Part shown: piece by piece, positions 1 to 5,779 of the stretch
Layout: the number at the start of each line of letters is the position of its first letter
How positions within the stretch are numbered: position 1 is the stretch's first letter
NCBI GenBank assembly: GCA_902494815.1
Contig: CABUVB010000093.1
Location: 1-7,103, forward strand
Direction: 5' to 3'
DNA length: 7,103 nucleotides
Source: an uncultured Collinsella sp.
GTDB lineage: Bacteria; Actinomycetota; Coriobacteriia; Coriobacteriales; Coriobacteriaceae
The notes under the pieces: generated by a model
What the model was told of the DNA's origin: nothing
Seen by the model: only the letters and a program-made list of their open reading frames with translations
Database searches by the model: none
Translations under genes and position numbers: made by a program

Positions 1-2
1 GG

Positions 3-86
3 CTCGGCGGCGCGGTGGTCAATTCGTGCATATCGTTCGACATTATCGCACATGCGGGCGGGTACGTGGCAGGGGCGCTATCCTAA
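3..86 (+). CDS. 3' end of an upstream gene, possibly a rhomboid-like membrane protein (partial)
   Basis: The frame starting at base 3 is open from the window edge to a TAA at 84-86 and encodes 27 residues ending in AHAGGYVAGALS. The fragment is hydrophobic with high GC at third positions, as expected for a real gene here, whereas the other two frames give arginine-rich, unlikely peptides. The AH-x-GG-x-x-AG pattern (His at residue 17) resembles the last catalytic helix of rhomboid intramembrane proteases, whose typical motif is AHxxGxxxG; this is a weak resemblance over a very short stretch. The stop lies six bases before the ATG of the next gene, so the two are probably co-translated. The upstream part is outside the window and the identity stays open. 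Confidence 0.45.
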   Translation, partial: LGGAVVNSCISFDIIAHAGGYVAGALS

Positions 87-92
87 GATGCT

Positions 93-659
93 ATGAATGA
101 GATTTCCAACATACATGCGTTTGAAGACGAGGATTTTCTGCACGCTTGCTTTGTGTGGGGGATGGCCGTGCTTGTGGTGTTTGCCGTGTGCCTGGTGCCG
201 GTGTTTATGCTGCTGGGCGGGCCTGCAGACTTGGATGCGGCTGACGCGGGCGGCTGGATGGCCGCCTTGGGCTGGATGGTCGGCTTGACTGCGGTTTCGG
301 CGGCTTCATTTGCCATGCACGAGCTGGTGCACGGTGTGTTTTTTAAACTGCTGGCGCCTGCGGGCGCGAAGGTGACCTTTGGGGCGAATCGCGAGACAGC
401 GATGATCTATGCCTGTGCCGAAGGCGTTGTGTATTCTCGCCGGCGGTACGTGGCGGTTTGCCTGGCACCGACGGTTGTTGTGACGACAACGCTTGCCCTG
501 GGGCTTGCGTTTTCGGGCTATCCGCTGCTGTGCTACTTGGCTGCCGGCTTGCATTTGTCGGGTTGCGTGGGCGACTGGTATTACGTGCGGACCATTTTGC
601 GCGACCGCCGCATTGTCGCCTGCGAGGATACGTCCTTTGGCGTGCGCTTTTTTGGGTGA
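93..659 (+). CDS. DUF3267-like putative membrane zinc metallopeptidase
   Basis: This is a 188-residue integral membrane protein. Hydrophobic segments lie at about residues 22-42, 55-84, 118-141 and 143-160. The second carries HELVH at 76-80, the HExxH zinc-peptidase signature embedded in a helix, as in site-2-protease-like and DUF3267 'putative zincin' proteins. A later SGCVGDWY stretch (156-163), with Asp161, matches the conserved C-terminal motif of DUF3267 proteins and may supply the third zinc ligand; that role is inferred. The substrate is unknown. ATG at 93 is chosen because an in-frame stop lies at 84-86. No good Shine-Dalgarno precedes it (only GGGG about 17 bases upstream), so translation is probably coupled to the gene ending at 86. 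It ends ten bases before queH and looks co-transcribed with it. Family assignment is fairly secure; activity is not shown. Confidence 0.8.
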   Translation: MNEISNIHAFEDEDFLHACFVWGMAVLVVFAVCLVPVFMLLGGPADLDAADAGGWMAALGWMVGLTAVSAASFAMHELVHGVFFKLLAPAGAKVTFGANRETAMIYACAEGVVYSRRRYVAVCLAPTVVVTTTLALGLAFSGYPLLCYLAAGLHLSGCVGDWYYVRTILRDRRIVACEDTSFGVRFFG

Positions 660-663
660 GGAG
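658..663 (+). promoter_or_regulatory. Ribosome binding site deciding the queH start
   Basis: GAGGAG overlaps the TGA stop of the preceding gene. It touches an ATG at 664 but lies six bases before the ATG at 670. Normal spacing therefore favours 670, which also gives the usual QueH N-terminus (MKxLLLHTCCAPCS). Confidence 0.7.
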
Positions 664-669
664 ATGTCG

Positions 670-1245
670 ATGAAGTCGTTGTTGCTGCATACGTGCTGTG
701 CGCCGTGCTCGCTTGAGCCGGTCCGCCTGCTGCGCGAGGAAGGGTTTGAGCCCACAATCTGCTGGACAAACCCCAATATTCAGCCTCACGATGAATGGCA
801 GCGGCGTTTGGACGAGCTGCGCCGGTGGTGTGCCGATGGCGACATCGAGCTTATCGAGGCGGGGGAGGACCGGAAGCGCTGGGAGGCCGGCGTGGCCCCG
901 CTGGGAGCCGACCGAGCCCGTCGCTGTCGCGCGTGCTATGCCCTGCGTCTGGCCGAGGCGTGCCGTGTGGCCCAGGAGCGCGGGTTTGAGTTTGTGGGCA
1001 CGACGCTCGCCGTCTCGCCGTACCAGCTGTTCGATACCTGCAATGACGTGCTTGAGCGCTTGGCGGCGGCACATGGGCTCACCCCGGTGATTCGCGATTT
1101 TCGCCCGTATTACCCCGAGGCGACACGCCGTTCGCGCGAGCTTGGCATGTATCGGCAGAACTACTGTGGTTGCCGCTTCTCGGCTGTCGAGGCGGCCATG
1201 GACCGCGCCCGCATCCGCGACGAGCGCAAAGCCGCCAAAAAGTAG
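670..1245 (+). CDS. queH: Epoxyqueuosine reductase QueH
   Basis: QueH catalyses the last step of queuosine synthesis, reducing epoxyqueuosine in tRNA to queuosine. It is the cobalamin-independent counterpart of QueG and uses an iron-sulfur cluster. The 191-residue protein shows the family signature (formerly DUF208): LLHTCCAPCS at the N-terminus (Cys9, Cys10, Cys13), TNPNIQP at 33-39, a CxxC pair (Cys86, Cys89), TTLAVSPY at 111-118 and a C-terminal NYCGC (Cys166, Cys168). These cysteines are the expected metal ligands. Length is normal for the family. The start at 670 is chosen over 664 from ribosome-site spacing. It follows the putative zinc peptidase by ten bases and precedes queA by 64 bases, so it probably belongs to one transcript with the former and perhaps with the latter. 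The call is secure from the motifs. Confidence 0.96.
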   Translation: MKSLLLHTCCAPCSLEPVRLLREEGFEPTICWTNPNIQPHDEWQRRLDELRRWCADGDIELIEAGEDRKRWEAGVAPLGADRARRCRACYALRLAEACRVAQERGFEFVGTTLAVSPYQLFDTCNDVLERLAAAHGLTPVIRDFRPYYPEATRRSRELGMYRQNYCGCRFSAVEAAMDRARIRDERKAAKK

Positions 1246-1273
1246 TTCACTTGGGACGTCAGCCTGCTAGGAT
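1246..1273 (+). promoter_or_regulatory. Weak candidate promoter before queA
   Basis: TTCACT (1246-1251) and TAGGAT (1268-1273) are separated by 16 bases, each matching four of six bases of the -35 and -10 consensus. No terminator hairpin is visible between queH and queA, so read-through from queH is equally possible. Confidence 0.25.
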
Positions 1274-1309
1274 GTAGAGCGGACTTTAGCTATATAAGGA
1301 GTATCCGAC

Positions 1310-2527
1310 GTGTCTATGCGTACCGATGATTTTGACTATAACCTTCCTGAGGAACTGATTGCACAGGCTCCTGCCGAGCCGCGCGACTCCTGCCGCCTGT
1401 TGGTGGTGGATCGCAAGGGCTCCCGGGCGGGAACGCCGTTGGAGCACGGCGGTACCGTTGAGCACCGCATCTTCCGCGACATCATCGACTATATCGAGCC
1501 GGGCGATGTGCTCGTCATCAACCAGACGCGCGTGATGCCGGCCCGCCTGATCGGTCGCAAGGCCGGCTCGGGTGGCGTGGTCGAGACGCTGCTGCTCAAG
1601 CGCCGTGAGGATGTGGATCCGCTCGGCCATGTGTGGGAGTGCCTGGTCAAGCCGGGCAAGCGCCTGAAGCCCGGTGCTCAGATTGAGTATCGCGCCGGTG
1701 GCGCCCATGCGCCCGAGGGGGCTCCCGTGGTGCTGACGGCCGAGGTCATCGACTTTGTCACCGATAGCCGCGGTGGCCGTCTGGTGCGCTTTGAGCCGGC
1801 CGGTTGCAATGCCGCCGGCGACCCGTGCACGCTCGACGAGGCCATCCATGCTGCCGGCCACGTGCCGCTGCCGCCCTACATTACCGATTACGAGGGCGAT
1901 CCCGAGAAGTACCAGACCGTCTACGCCATGAAGGAGGAGCACTCGGCTGCCGCTCCTACGGCGGGTCTGCACTTTACGCCCGAGCTTATGGCTGCCATCG
2001 AGGCCAAGGGTGCCAAGTTTGCCGCCGTCGAACTCGAGGTGGGCATCGATACCTTCCGTCTGGTGGAGGAGGACGACCCCACGCAGCACGTGATGCACAC
2101 CGAGCGCTATCACGTGTCGCAGGAGGTTGTCGACGCTGTGCATAAGGCGAAGGCCGAGGGCCATCGTGTGATCGCCGTCGGCACTACCGCAGTGCGCTCG
2201 CTCGAGAGCGCGTTTGACGCGGACGCGCCGGTGTCCGATCCGGCTGTGACGGCGCGCTATTTTGAGGGCCGCGAGGACGGGGCCGACACGCTCGGCCGCG
2301 GTGACATCGTGGTGCGCGAGAATGCGACGACGCAGCTCTACCTCATGCCCGGCTCGACCTATCACGTGGTCGACGCGCTGATCACGAACTTCCACGTGCC
2401 GCGCTCCACGCTCATGATGCTCGTAAGCGCGCTTGCCTCCCGCGACCAGATCATGGATGCCTACGCCGCCGCCATCGAGGAGCGCTACCGCTTCTTCAGC
2501 TTTGGCGACGCAATGCTCATTCAGTAG
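1310..2527 (+). CDS. queA: tRNA preQ1(34) S-adenosylmethionine ribosyltransferase-isomerase QueA
   Basis: QueA moves and rearranges the ribosyl part of S-adenosylmethionine onto preQ1 at tRNA position 34, giving epoxyqueuosine. The 405-residue protein carries the family motifs in order: LPEELIAQAP (12-21), RDSCRLLVVDR (25-35), INQTRVMPARL (70-80), GHVPLPPYI (183-191), YQTVYA (201-206), AAPTAGLHFT (214-223), HVMHTERY (260-267), VIAVGTTAVRSLES (287-300), LITNFHVPRSTLMMLVSA (357-374) and YRFFSFGDAMLI (393-404). It is about 50 residues longer than typical QueA (E. coli is about 356); the surplus sits near 129-180 and 303-335. The usual LHVGLGTF reads LEVGIDTF (242-249). The GTG start at 1310 lies eight bases after AAGGAG (1296-1301); an in-frame ATG at 1316 is spaced less well. 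It pairs functionally with queH upstream and tgt further downstream. Confidence 0.96.
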   Translation: MSMRTDDFDYNLPEELIAQAPAEPRDSCRLLVVDRKGSRAGTPLEHGGTVEHRIFRDIIDYIEPGDVLVINQTRVMPARLIGRKAGSGGVVETLLLKRREDVDPLGHVWECLVKPGKRLKPGAQIEYRAGGAHAPEGAPVVLTAEVIDFVTDSRGGRLVRFEPAGCNAAGDPCTLDEAIHAAGHVPLPPYITDYEGDPEKYQTVYAMKEEHSAAAPTAGLHFTPELMAAIEAKGAKFAAVELEVGIDTFRLVEEDDPTQHVMHTERYHVSQEVVDAVHKAKAEGHRVIAVGTTAVRSLESAFDADAPVSDPAVTARYFEGREDGADTLGRGDIVVRENATTQLYLMPGSTYHVVDALITNFHVPRSTLMMLVSALASRDQIMDAYAAAIEERYRFFSFGDAMLIQ

Positions 2528-2555
2528 GTTACGGCGTTTTACAAACGCCGTAACC
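2527..2555 (+). terminator. Perfect 13-bp hairpin directly after queA (hairpin I, copy A)
   Basis: The arms GGTTACGGCGTTT (2527-2539) and AAACGCCGTAACC (2543-2555) pair perfectly around a TAC loop. The left arm begins with the last base of the queA stop codon. No T-run follows, so it is not a textbook intrinsic terminator; it could protect the 3' end of the mRNA or act jointly with the next hairpins. An equivalent hairpin with a compensated base swap follows the SDR gene at 5739-5766. Confidence 0.7.
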
Positions 2556-2571
2556 GGTCGACGCTGCAAAC

Positions 2572-2645
2572 CCGCCAGAGCGGCAATCTGCCTTTCAACT
2601 TCGGCGGCATGACCAGGAAGATTCCGCCGTTCTGCCGAACGGCGG
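2572..2645 (+). repeat. Degenerate hairpin II copy with a competing hairpin
   Basis: CCGCC (2572-2576) and CGGCA (2581-2585) can pair with GGCGG (2641-2645) and TGCCG (2633-2637), and CGGCGG (2602-2607) with CCGCCG (2624-2629). The tip contains GACCAGGAAG, a variant of the GACC-AGAA-GGTC tip of the intact copies. The left side resembles the copy at 5780-5879 (shared CCAGAGCG and GGCGGCATGACCAG), but the right arm is shortened. The 3' part can instead form a separate perfect 9-bp hairpin, CCGCCGTTC (2624-2632) with GAACGGCGG (2637-2645) around TGCC. Confidence 0.5.
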
Positions 2646-2660
2646 ACCGGGCGACGCTGC

Positions 2661-2759
2661 GCGGGCCGCATTTGGACAATCTGACGTTCAACTTCAAGGG
2701 CGCGACCAGAAGGTCAGCGCCCTTTCGTTTCACGTCACCTTGTCTCAAATGCGGCCCGC
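2661..2759. terminator. Long palindrome with intrinsic-terminator core (hairpin II, copy A)
   Basis: The outer arms GCGGGCCGCATTTG (2661-2674) and CAAATGCGGCCCGC (2746-2759) pair perfectly over 14 bp. Inside, GACAA pairs with TTGTC after a one-base bulge, TGACGT with ACGTCA, and AAGGGCGC (2696-2703) with GCGCCCTT (2717-2724). The tip is GACC-AGAA-GGTC (2704-2715) followed by one unpaired A. The core followed by TTTCGTTT has the form of a rho-independent terminator for queA. The near-symmetry could also let it stop transcripts of the converging coiled-coil gene, although the T-run on that strand is poor. Confidence 0.75.
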
Positions 2760-2808
2760 TCGCTGTCCGTCCTCTACCTGCGGCGTTGTCTTGCTCCGGA
2801 CGCGGCAG

Positions 2809-2850
2809 TTAGGGACGTTCCTTTTCTGCCGGCAGTTTGGGACACTCCTT
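2809..2850 (+). repeat. REP-like repeat around TGCCGGCA, copy A
   Basis: TTAGGGACGTTCC, then the 8-base palindrome TGCCGGCA (2827-2834), then TTTGGGACACTCCTT. The copy at 5988-6030 shares this order: TT-x-GGGAC half-site, TGCCGGCA, TTGGGACA(C/T)TCCTT. The GGGAC half-sites and the central palindrome recall REP-type elements served by IS200/IS605-like (RAYT) transposases; that link is inferred. Confidence 0.6.
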
Positions 2851-2851
2851 G

Positions 2852-2880
2852 TAGTCATTGGGGACGTTCTTAAATGACTA
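2852..2880 (+). repeat. 29-base palindromic repeat, copy 1
   Basis: The perfect 8-base inverted ends TAGTCATT (2852-2859) and AATGACTA (2873-2880) flank GGGGACGTTCTTA. Near-identical copies lie at 5933-5961 (same strand) and 6063-6091 (opposite strand). The last three bases are the stop codon of the coiled-coil gene read on the minus strand. Confidence 0.8.
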
Positions 2881-4641
2881 CTTGCTCGCGAACAGCCAGA
2901 CTAGGATGATCGCCAGGATTGCGGCGACGATGCAGACGATGGCGCCGGTGAATTTGATGCGTGAGTCGCGGGTACGCTCGCGCACCGCGTCCTCGGTGGC
3001 TTCGAGCTGGGTAACCTCTCGCTCGGTCTCGGCGTGTTCGGCTTTGTCTCGGGCCAAGGATCCTGCAAGCGACTCAGTAATCTCTGGGTGGTCGTGTACT
3101 TCGTTCGCCTGTTCGATGATCGACTGCGCATGTGCGGCATCTGCTTGGGCGTTGGCGATGCTCTGCTCTTGGTCGCGGCGTGCCTTGTCCTCGGCGGCGA
3201 TCTTCTCGCGCAGTTCGCGCTGGCGCGTTGCAGCGGCGGTTTTTGCGGTCTGCAGCTCGTCGCGCGCGGCATCGGCCTCTGCCGTCACGGCTTGGTGCGC
3301 GCGTTTGGCTTCGGCAATGGGGGCCTGCGCCTGTTCGACGGCCTGCTCGGCTGCGGCAAGCGAGTGTTCAAGGTCGGCGGTGATACGCGGGACATCTTCT
3401 TCGGCTTTACGCAGGGCATCTGCCGTGTCGGAGATCTGCATCGAGAGCTCGCTGGTGCGCACCGTATAGTTGGCGGGATTTGCCGAGGGATTGCGTTGCA
3501 GCTCGGCATACTCATGACGCAGTGTCTCGAGCTGGGCGCGCGTGGCGTCGACGGTTTGTTGTGCGGCGGCAATGCCGGCGTCTCGCTCGGCCTGCACCTT
3601 GTCGCGGATGCGCTTGGAATCCTCAAGACGGCGAACGAGGCGGTTGCCGGTCTCGCGCGAGCTCGCCTCGCGGGCCTCCACGGCATCGAGCGCGGCCTTC
3701 AGGCGGAGCTCGGTCGCGTCATCCTCTGTCTTCATTTGTTCGAGCTGACCCTTGAGCTCTGCTACTTTGGAAGCATGGACATCGCGATCGATTTCGGCTG
3801 CCGCAGCGGTCTTTTGCGCTGTGGCGATCGCCTGACGCTGGTCGGCGACGATCTGCTCGTAGCGGCCTGCGATATCCTGGCGCGTCTCGAGTTCCTCGGC
3901 CTGATCGGCAATGCGCTGCTCAAGTTCGGCCAGGTGGGCGCGGGCATCGGCAAGTGCCTTTTTCGCGGCGTTCATCTCGCGCATGGCCGAGGCACCCTGG
4001 GCGATAAAGGTGCCCACGGCGTTCGCAGTGTTCGAGACAGCGGTCCCCAGATCGCGGCTCGCGGCGGGGGAGTGCGGGGCAGTCGGGCGAGCGGTGTCGG
4101 CAGCGTCCGCATCGGCAGTCTGCGGCACGGCGATATTGCCGGTACCGCCCTCGACCACAGAAAAGCCTGCTGCGTGCGGATCGACCGCATCGGCGCCAAT
4201 CGTGGGGTGCTCGAGCTGCAGAAACGAGGGCATGGTGCTGCCCTGGTCGGCAACCGGAGTCTCGCCGGGCACAAAGGTCGAGGCCGCCTCGGCGGCCTCC
4301 TCTTCCTCGGCATCGATATCGGCATCGGCGACAGCGTCTTTCATCGCTTTGACAGCATCCATCATGGAGTCCATGACGGCATCGAGCTCTTCTTCCGAAG
4401 ACACCTCGATGGGGCCCGCTGCTTGCGGGGCGTCGTCCTGTACAGGGGCGTCGTCCTGTGCGGGCGCATCGTCGTTTTGCTCATCGGCGTTTTCTGTTTC
4501 GGGGGTTTCCGCCGTAGCGCTTTCGTCCGAGATGGGGCCGTCGACGTCGGTACCATCGCAGGTCACAGCGTCAGTATCTGTGGCGACGTCTGCGGGATCA
4601 TCAATATGCTGTTGAGTCTGGGGGTCCAGCTCGTCTGTCAT
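2878..4641 (-). CDS. Acidic coiled-coil protein with a C-terminal membrane anchor, function unknown
   Basis: I do not recognise a named family. The 587-residue protein has three parts. Residues 1 to about 190 are low-complexity, rich in Asp, Glu, Ala, Thr and Pro, and include a short DDAP-type repeat at 57-72. Residues about 220-560 are Ala/Glu/Gln/Lys/Arg-rich with few helix breakers except near 384-390 (NPSANPA), consistent with two long coiled-coil stretches. Residues about 564-584 form one hydrophobic helix (GAIVCIVAAILAIILVWLF) followed by only ASK, with no signal peptide, so it is probably tail-anchored with the bulk in the cytoplasm. The start at 4641 is chosen because GAGGAG lies nine bases upstream; ATG at 4647 is only three bases away, and an upstream frame extension to 4773 lacks this support. 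It converges on queA and diverges from the SDR gene. A structural or scaffold role is a guess. Confidence 0.85.
   Translation of the reverse strand: MTDELDPQTQQHIDDPADVATDTDAVTCDGTDVDGPISDESATAETPETENADEQNDDAPAQDDAPVQDDAPQAAGPIEVSSEEELDAVMDSMMDAVKAMKDAVADADIDAEEEEAAEAASTFVPGETPVADQGSTMPSFLQLEHPTIGADAVDPHAAGFSVVEGGTGNIAVPQTADADAADTARPTAPHSPAASRDLGTAVSNTANAVGTFIAQGASAMREMNAAKKALADARAHLAELEQRIADQAEELETRQDIAGRYEQIVADQRQAIATAQKTAAAAEIDRDVHASKVAELKGQLEQMKTEDDATELRLKAALDAVEAREASSRETGNRLVRRLEDSKRIRDKVQAERDAGIAAAQQTVDATRAQLETLRHEYAELQRNPSANPANYTVRTSELSMQISDTADALRKAEEDVPRITADLEHSLAAAEQAVEQAQAPIAEAKRAHQAVTAEADAARDELQTAKTAAATRQRELREKIAAEDKARRDQEQSIANAQADAAHAQSIIEQANEVHDHPEITESLAGSLARDKAEHAETEREVTQLEATEDAVRERTRDSRIKFTGAIVCIVAAILAIILVWLFASK
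4427..4480 (-). repeat. 18-base in-frame tandem repeat inside the coiled-coil gene
   Basis: Units at 4427-4444 and 4445-4462 share GGGGCGTCGTCCTGT and differ only near their ends; a third, degenerate unit is at 4463-4480. On the coding strand they give repeated six-residue units of the type QDDAPV in the acidic N-terminal region, which could vary in copy number between strains. Confidence 0.8.
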
Positions 4642-4650
4642 AGGCATGTG

Positions 4651-4656
4651 CTCCTC
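4651..4656 (-). promoter_or_regulatory. Ribosome binding site deciding the coiled-coil gene start
   Basis: CTCCTC on the plus strand reads GAGGAG on the coding strand. It lies nine bases before the ATG at 4641 and only three before the ATG at 4647, favouring 4641. Confidence 0.7.
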
Positions 4657-4674
4657 ATCGTTGTTTGTCACCCT

Positions 4675-4680
4675 ATGATA
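4675..4680 (-). promoter_or_regulatory. Candidate -10 box for the coiled-coil gene
   Basis: On the minus strand this reads TATCAT, five of six matches to TATAAT, about 34 bases before the chosen start. No clear -35 box is seen at the usual distance. Confidence 0.3.
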
Positions 4681-4780
4681 AAGTCTCGCGCCGACATCCC
4701 GCGCGCCGCAGCAAAGTTTCAAAACGTGTTCGATGGCTCGATCTGATAACAATAACTCGGTCGCTATATCCAACTTGTAC

Positions 4781-4817
4781 TTGACAATCCCTTCGCCGAA
4801 CGACGTGGTGCCGTTCG
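4781..4817 (+). promoter_or_regulatory. TTGACA and a dyad in the divergent intergenic region
   Basis: The region between the diverging coiled-coil and SDR genes (4642-4935) holds a consensus -35 hexamer TTGACA (4781-4786) and, just downstream, the inverted repeat CGAACG (4797-4802) and CGTTCG (4812-4817) with nine bases between. The dyad would lie where RNA polymerase binds, as an operator might. No convincing -10 box follows TTGACA at 16-18 bases, so neither element is secure. The spacing does not fit a LexA box. Confidence 0.25.
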
Positions 4818-4935
4818 CCTACCGTGGTCTTTTATTTTCGCTTGAACACGCTAAAGTTGCATTTCAGCTTTTGGCGCGTTTATTTGGATGCGCGCAGTCG
4901 GCGGGTTCGCCCGTCGCGATTTGAAAGGACTTTGT

Positions 4936-5736
4936 ATGGGACTTTTCACTGGTAAGACCGTGATCGTCACCGGCGGCGGCAAGGCCACGCTTAAGGACGG
5001 CTCCGCTGGCTCCATCGGCTACGGTATCGATATCGCTTTTGCCAAGGAGGGCGCAAACCTCGTCATCACCGGCCGCAACGTCGCCAAGCTCGATGCTGCC
5101 AAGGAATCCCTCGAGGCCGAGTACGGCGTCAAGGTTCTGCCTGTTCAGGCCGATGTCTCGGCTGGTCAGGACAACGAGGCCGTCGTCCAGAACGTTATCG
5201 ACAAGGCGATTGAGGAGTTCGGCCGCATCGACGCCGTCGTCAACAACGCCCAGGCCAGCGCCTCGGGTGTGACTATCGCCGACCACACTATGGACCAGTT
5301 TAACCTGGCCATCTACTCTGGCCTGTATGCCACCTATCTGTATATGCAGAAGGCCTATCCGCACCTGAAGGAGACCAAGGGTTCCGTGGTCAACTTTGCT
5401 TCGGGCGCCGGTCTGTTTGGCAACTACGGCCAGTGCAGCTATGCAGCCGCCAAGGAGGGCATCCGCGGTCTGACTCGCGTCGCCGCCAACGAGTGGGGCC
5501 CCGACGGCATCAACGTCAACATCGTGTGCCCGCTTGCCTGGACTGCTGCGCTCGAGAACTTCCAGGATGCCTATCCCGAGGCGTTTAAGGCCAACGTCCA
5601 CATGCCGCCGGCAGGCCACTACGGCGACGTCGAGAAGGAGATCGGCCGCGTGGTCGTTCAGCTCTGCGGCCCCGACTTTAAGTATATGAACGGCGAGACC
5701 GTCACCCTCGAGGGTGGCATGGGCCAGCGGCCTTAG
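4936..5736 (+). CDS. Short-chain dehydrogenase/reductase (SDR family)
   Basis: This 266-residue Rossmann-fold oxidoreductase probably uses NAD(H) or NADP(H); the substrate cannot be read from sequence. The nucleotide-binding motif is stretched: TGGG at 12-15, then about ten extra residues, then GSIGYG at 25-30. An Arg at 47 after the second strand (VITGRN) may favour NADPH. NNAQ (103-106) replaces the usual NNAG. The catalytic Ser156 (FASGAG), Tyr169 and Lys173 (YAAAK) are present. Ungapped alignment to classical SDRs puts Ile126 where the catalytic Asn normally sits. Length is normal. ATG at 4936 lies six bases after AAAGGA (4924-4929); longer in-frame starts lack such a site. It stands alone, diverging from the coiled-coil gene and followed directly by block B hairpins. 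Annotation as a 3-oxoacyl-ACP reductase or hydroxysteroid dehydrogenase would be over-reading. Confidence 0.93.
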   Translation: MGLFTGKTVIVTGGGKATLKDGSAGSIGYGIDIAFAKEGANLVITGRNVAKLDAAKESLEAEYGVKVLPVQADVSAGQDNEAVVQNVIDKAIEEFGRIDAVVNNAQASASGVTIADHTMDQFNLAIYSGLYATYLYMQKAYPHLKETKGSVVNFASGAGLFGNYGQCSYAAAKEGIRGLTRVAANEWGPDGINVNIVCPLAWTAALENFQDAYPEAFKANVHMPPAGHYGDVEKEIGRVVVQLCGPDFKYMNGETVTLEGGMGQRP

Positions 5737-5738
5737 GG

Positions 5739-5766
5739 GTTACGCGGTTTTACCAAACCGCGTAAC
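5739..5766 (+). terminator. Perfect 12-bp hairpin directly after the SDR gene (hairpin I, copy B)
   Basis: The arms GTTACGCGGTTT (5739-5750) and AAACCGCGTAAC (5755-5766) pair perfectly around TACC. Compared with the hairpin after queA, GC is swapped to CG on the left arm and the partner bases on the right arm are changed to match. It begins two bases after the stop codon. No T-run follows. Confidence 0.7.
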
Positions 5767-5779
5767 GGCTCGACGCTGC

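Larger units (their letters stand above)
2528..2880. other. Gene-free block A: hairpins plus REP-like repeats
   Basis: This stretch between the converging queA and coiled-coil genes has no credible coding region. In order it holds hairpin I (2527-2555), the linker CGACGCTGC (2559-2567), a degenerate hairpin (2572-2645), a second linker copy (2652-2660), a long palindrome with a terminator core (2661-2759), a tail with CGGCGTTGTCTTG (2781-2793), and two REP-like repeats (2809-2850, 2852-2880). The same order of parts, with one fewer hairpin, recurs at 5739-5961. Confidence 0.75.

Noticed and set aside
79..92. TATCCT as a -10 box giving a leaderless transcript from 93
   Set aside because: There is no -35 box at a suitable distance, and the bases lie at the end of what looks like an upstream coding frame, so coupled translation is the simpler reading.
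1246..1309. preQ1 riboswitch before queA or tgt
   Set aside because: Neither the 64-base queA leader nor the short tgt leader shows the compact C-rich-loop hairpin and A-rich tail of preQ1 aptamers.
1286..2671. Long open frame on the minus strand opposite queA
   Set aside because: It is exactly antisense to a clearly recognisable QueA and has a His/Arg-rich composition typical of shadow frames.
2609..2812. Small plus-strand open frame in block A
   Set aside because: It runs through the palindromes and terminator core, lacks a ribosome site and gives a low-complexity basic peptide.
3034..4746. Long open frame on the plus strand opposite the coiled-coil gene
   Set aside because: It is rich in Cys, Gly and Leu with no family motifs or ribosome site. 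The minus-strand frame has heptad-like composition, a membrane anchor and a good ribosome site, so this is a GC-rich shadow.
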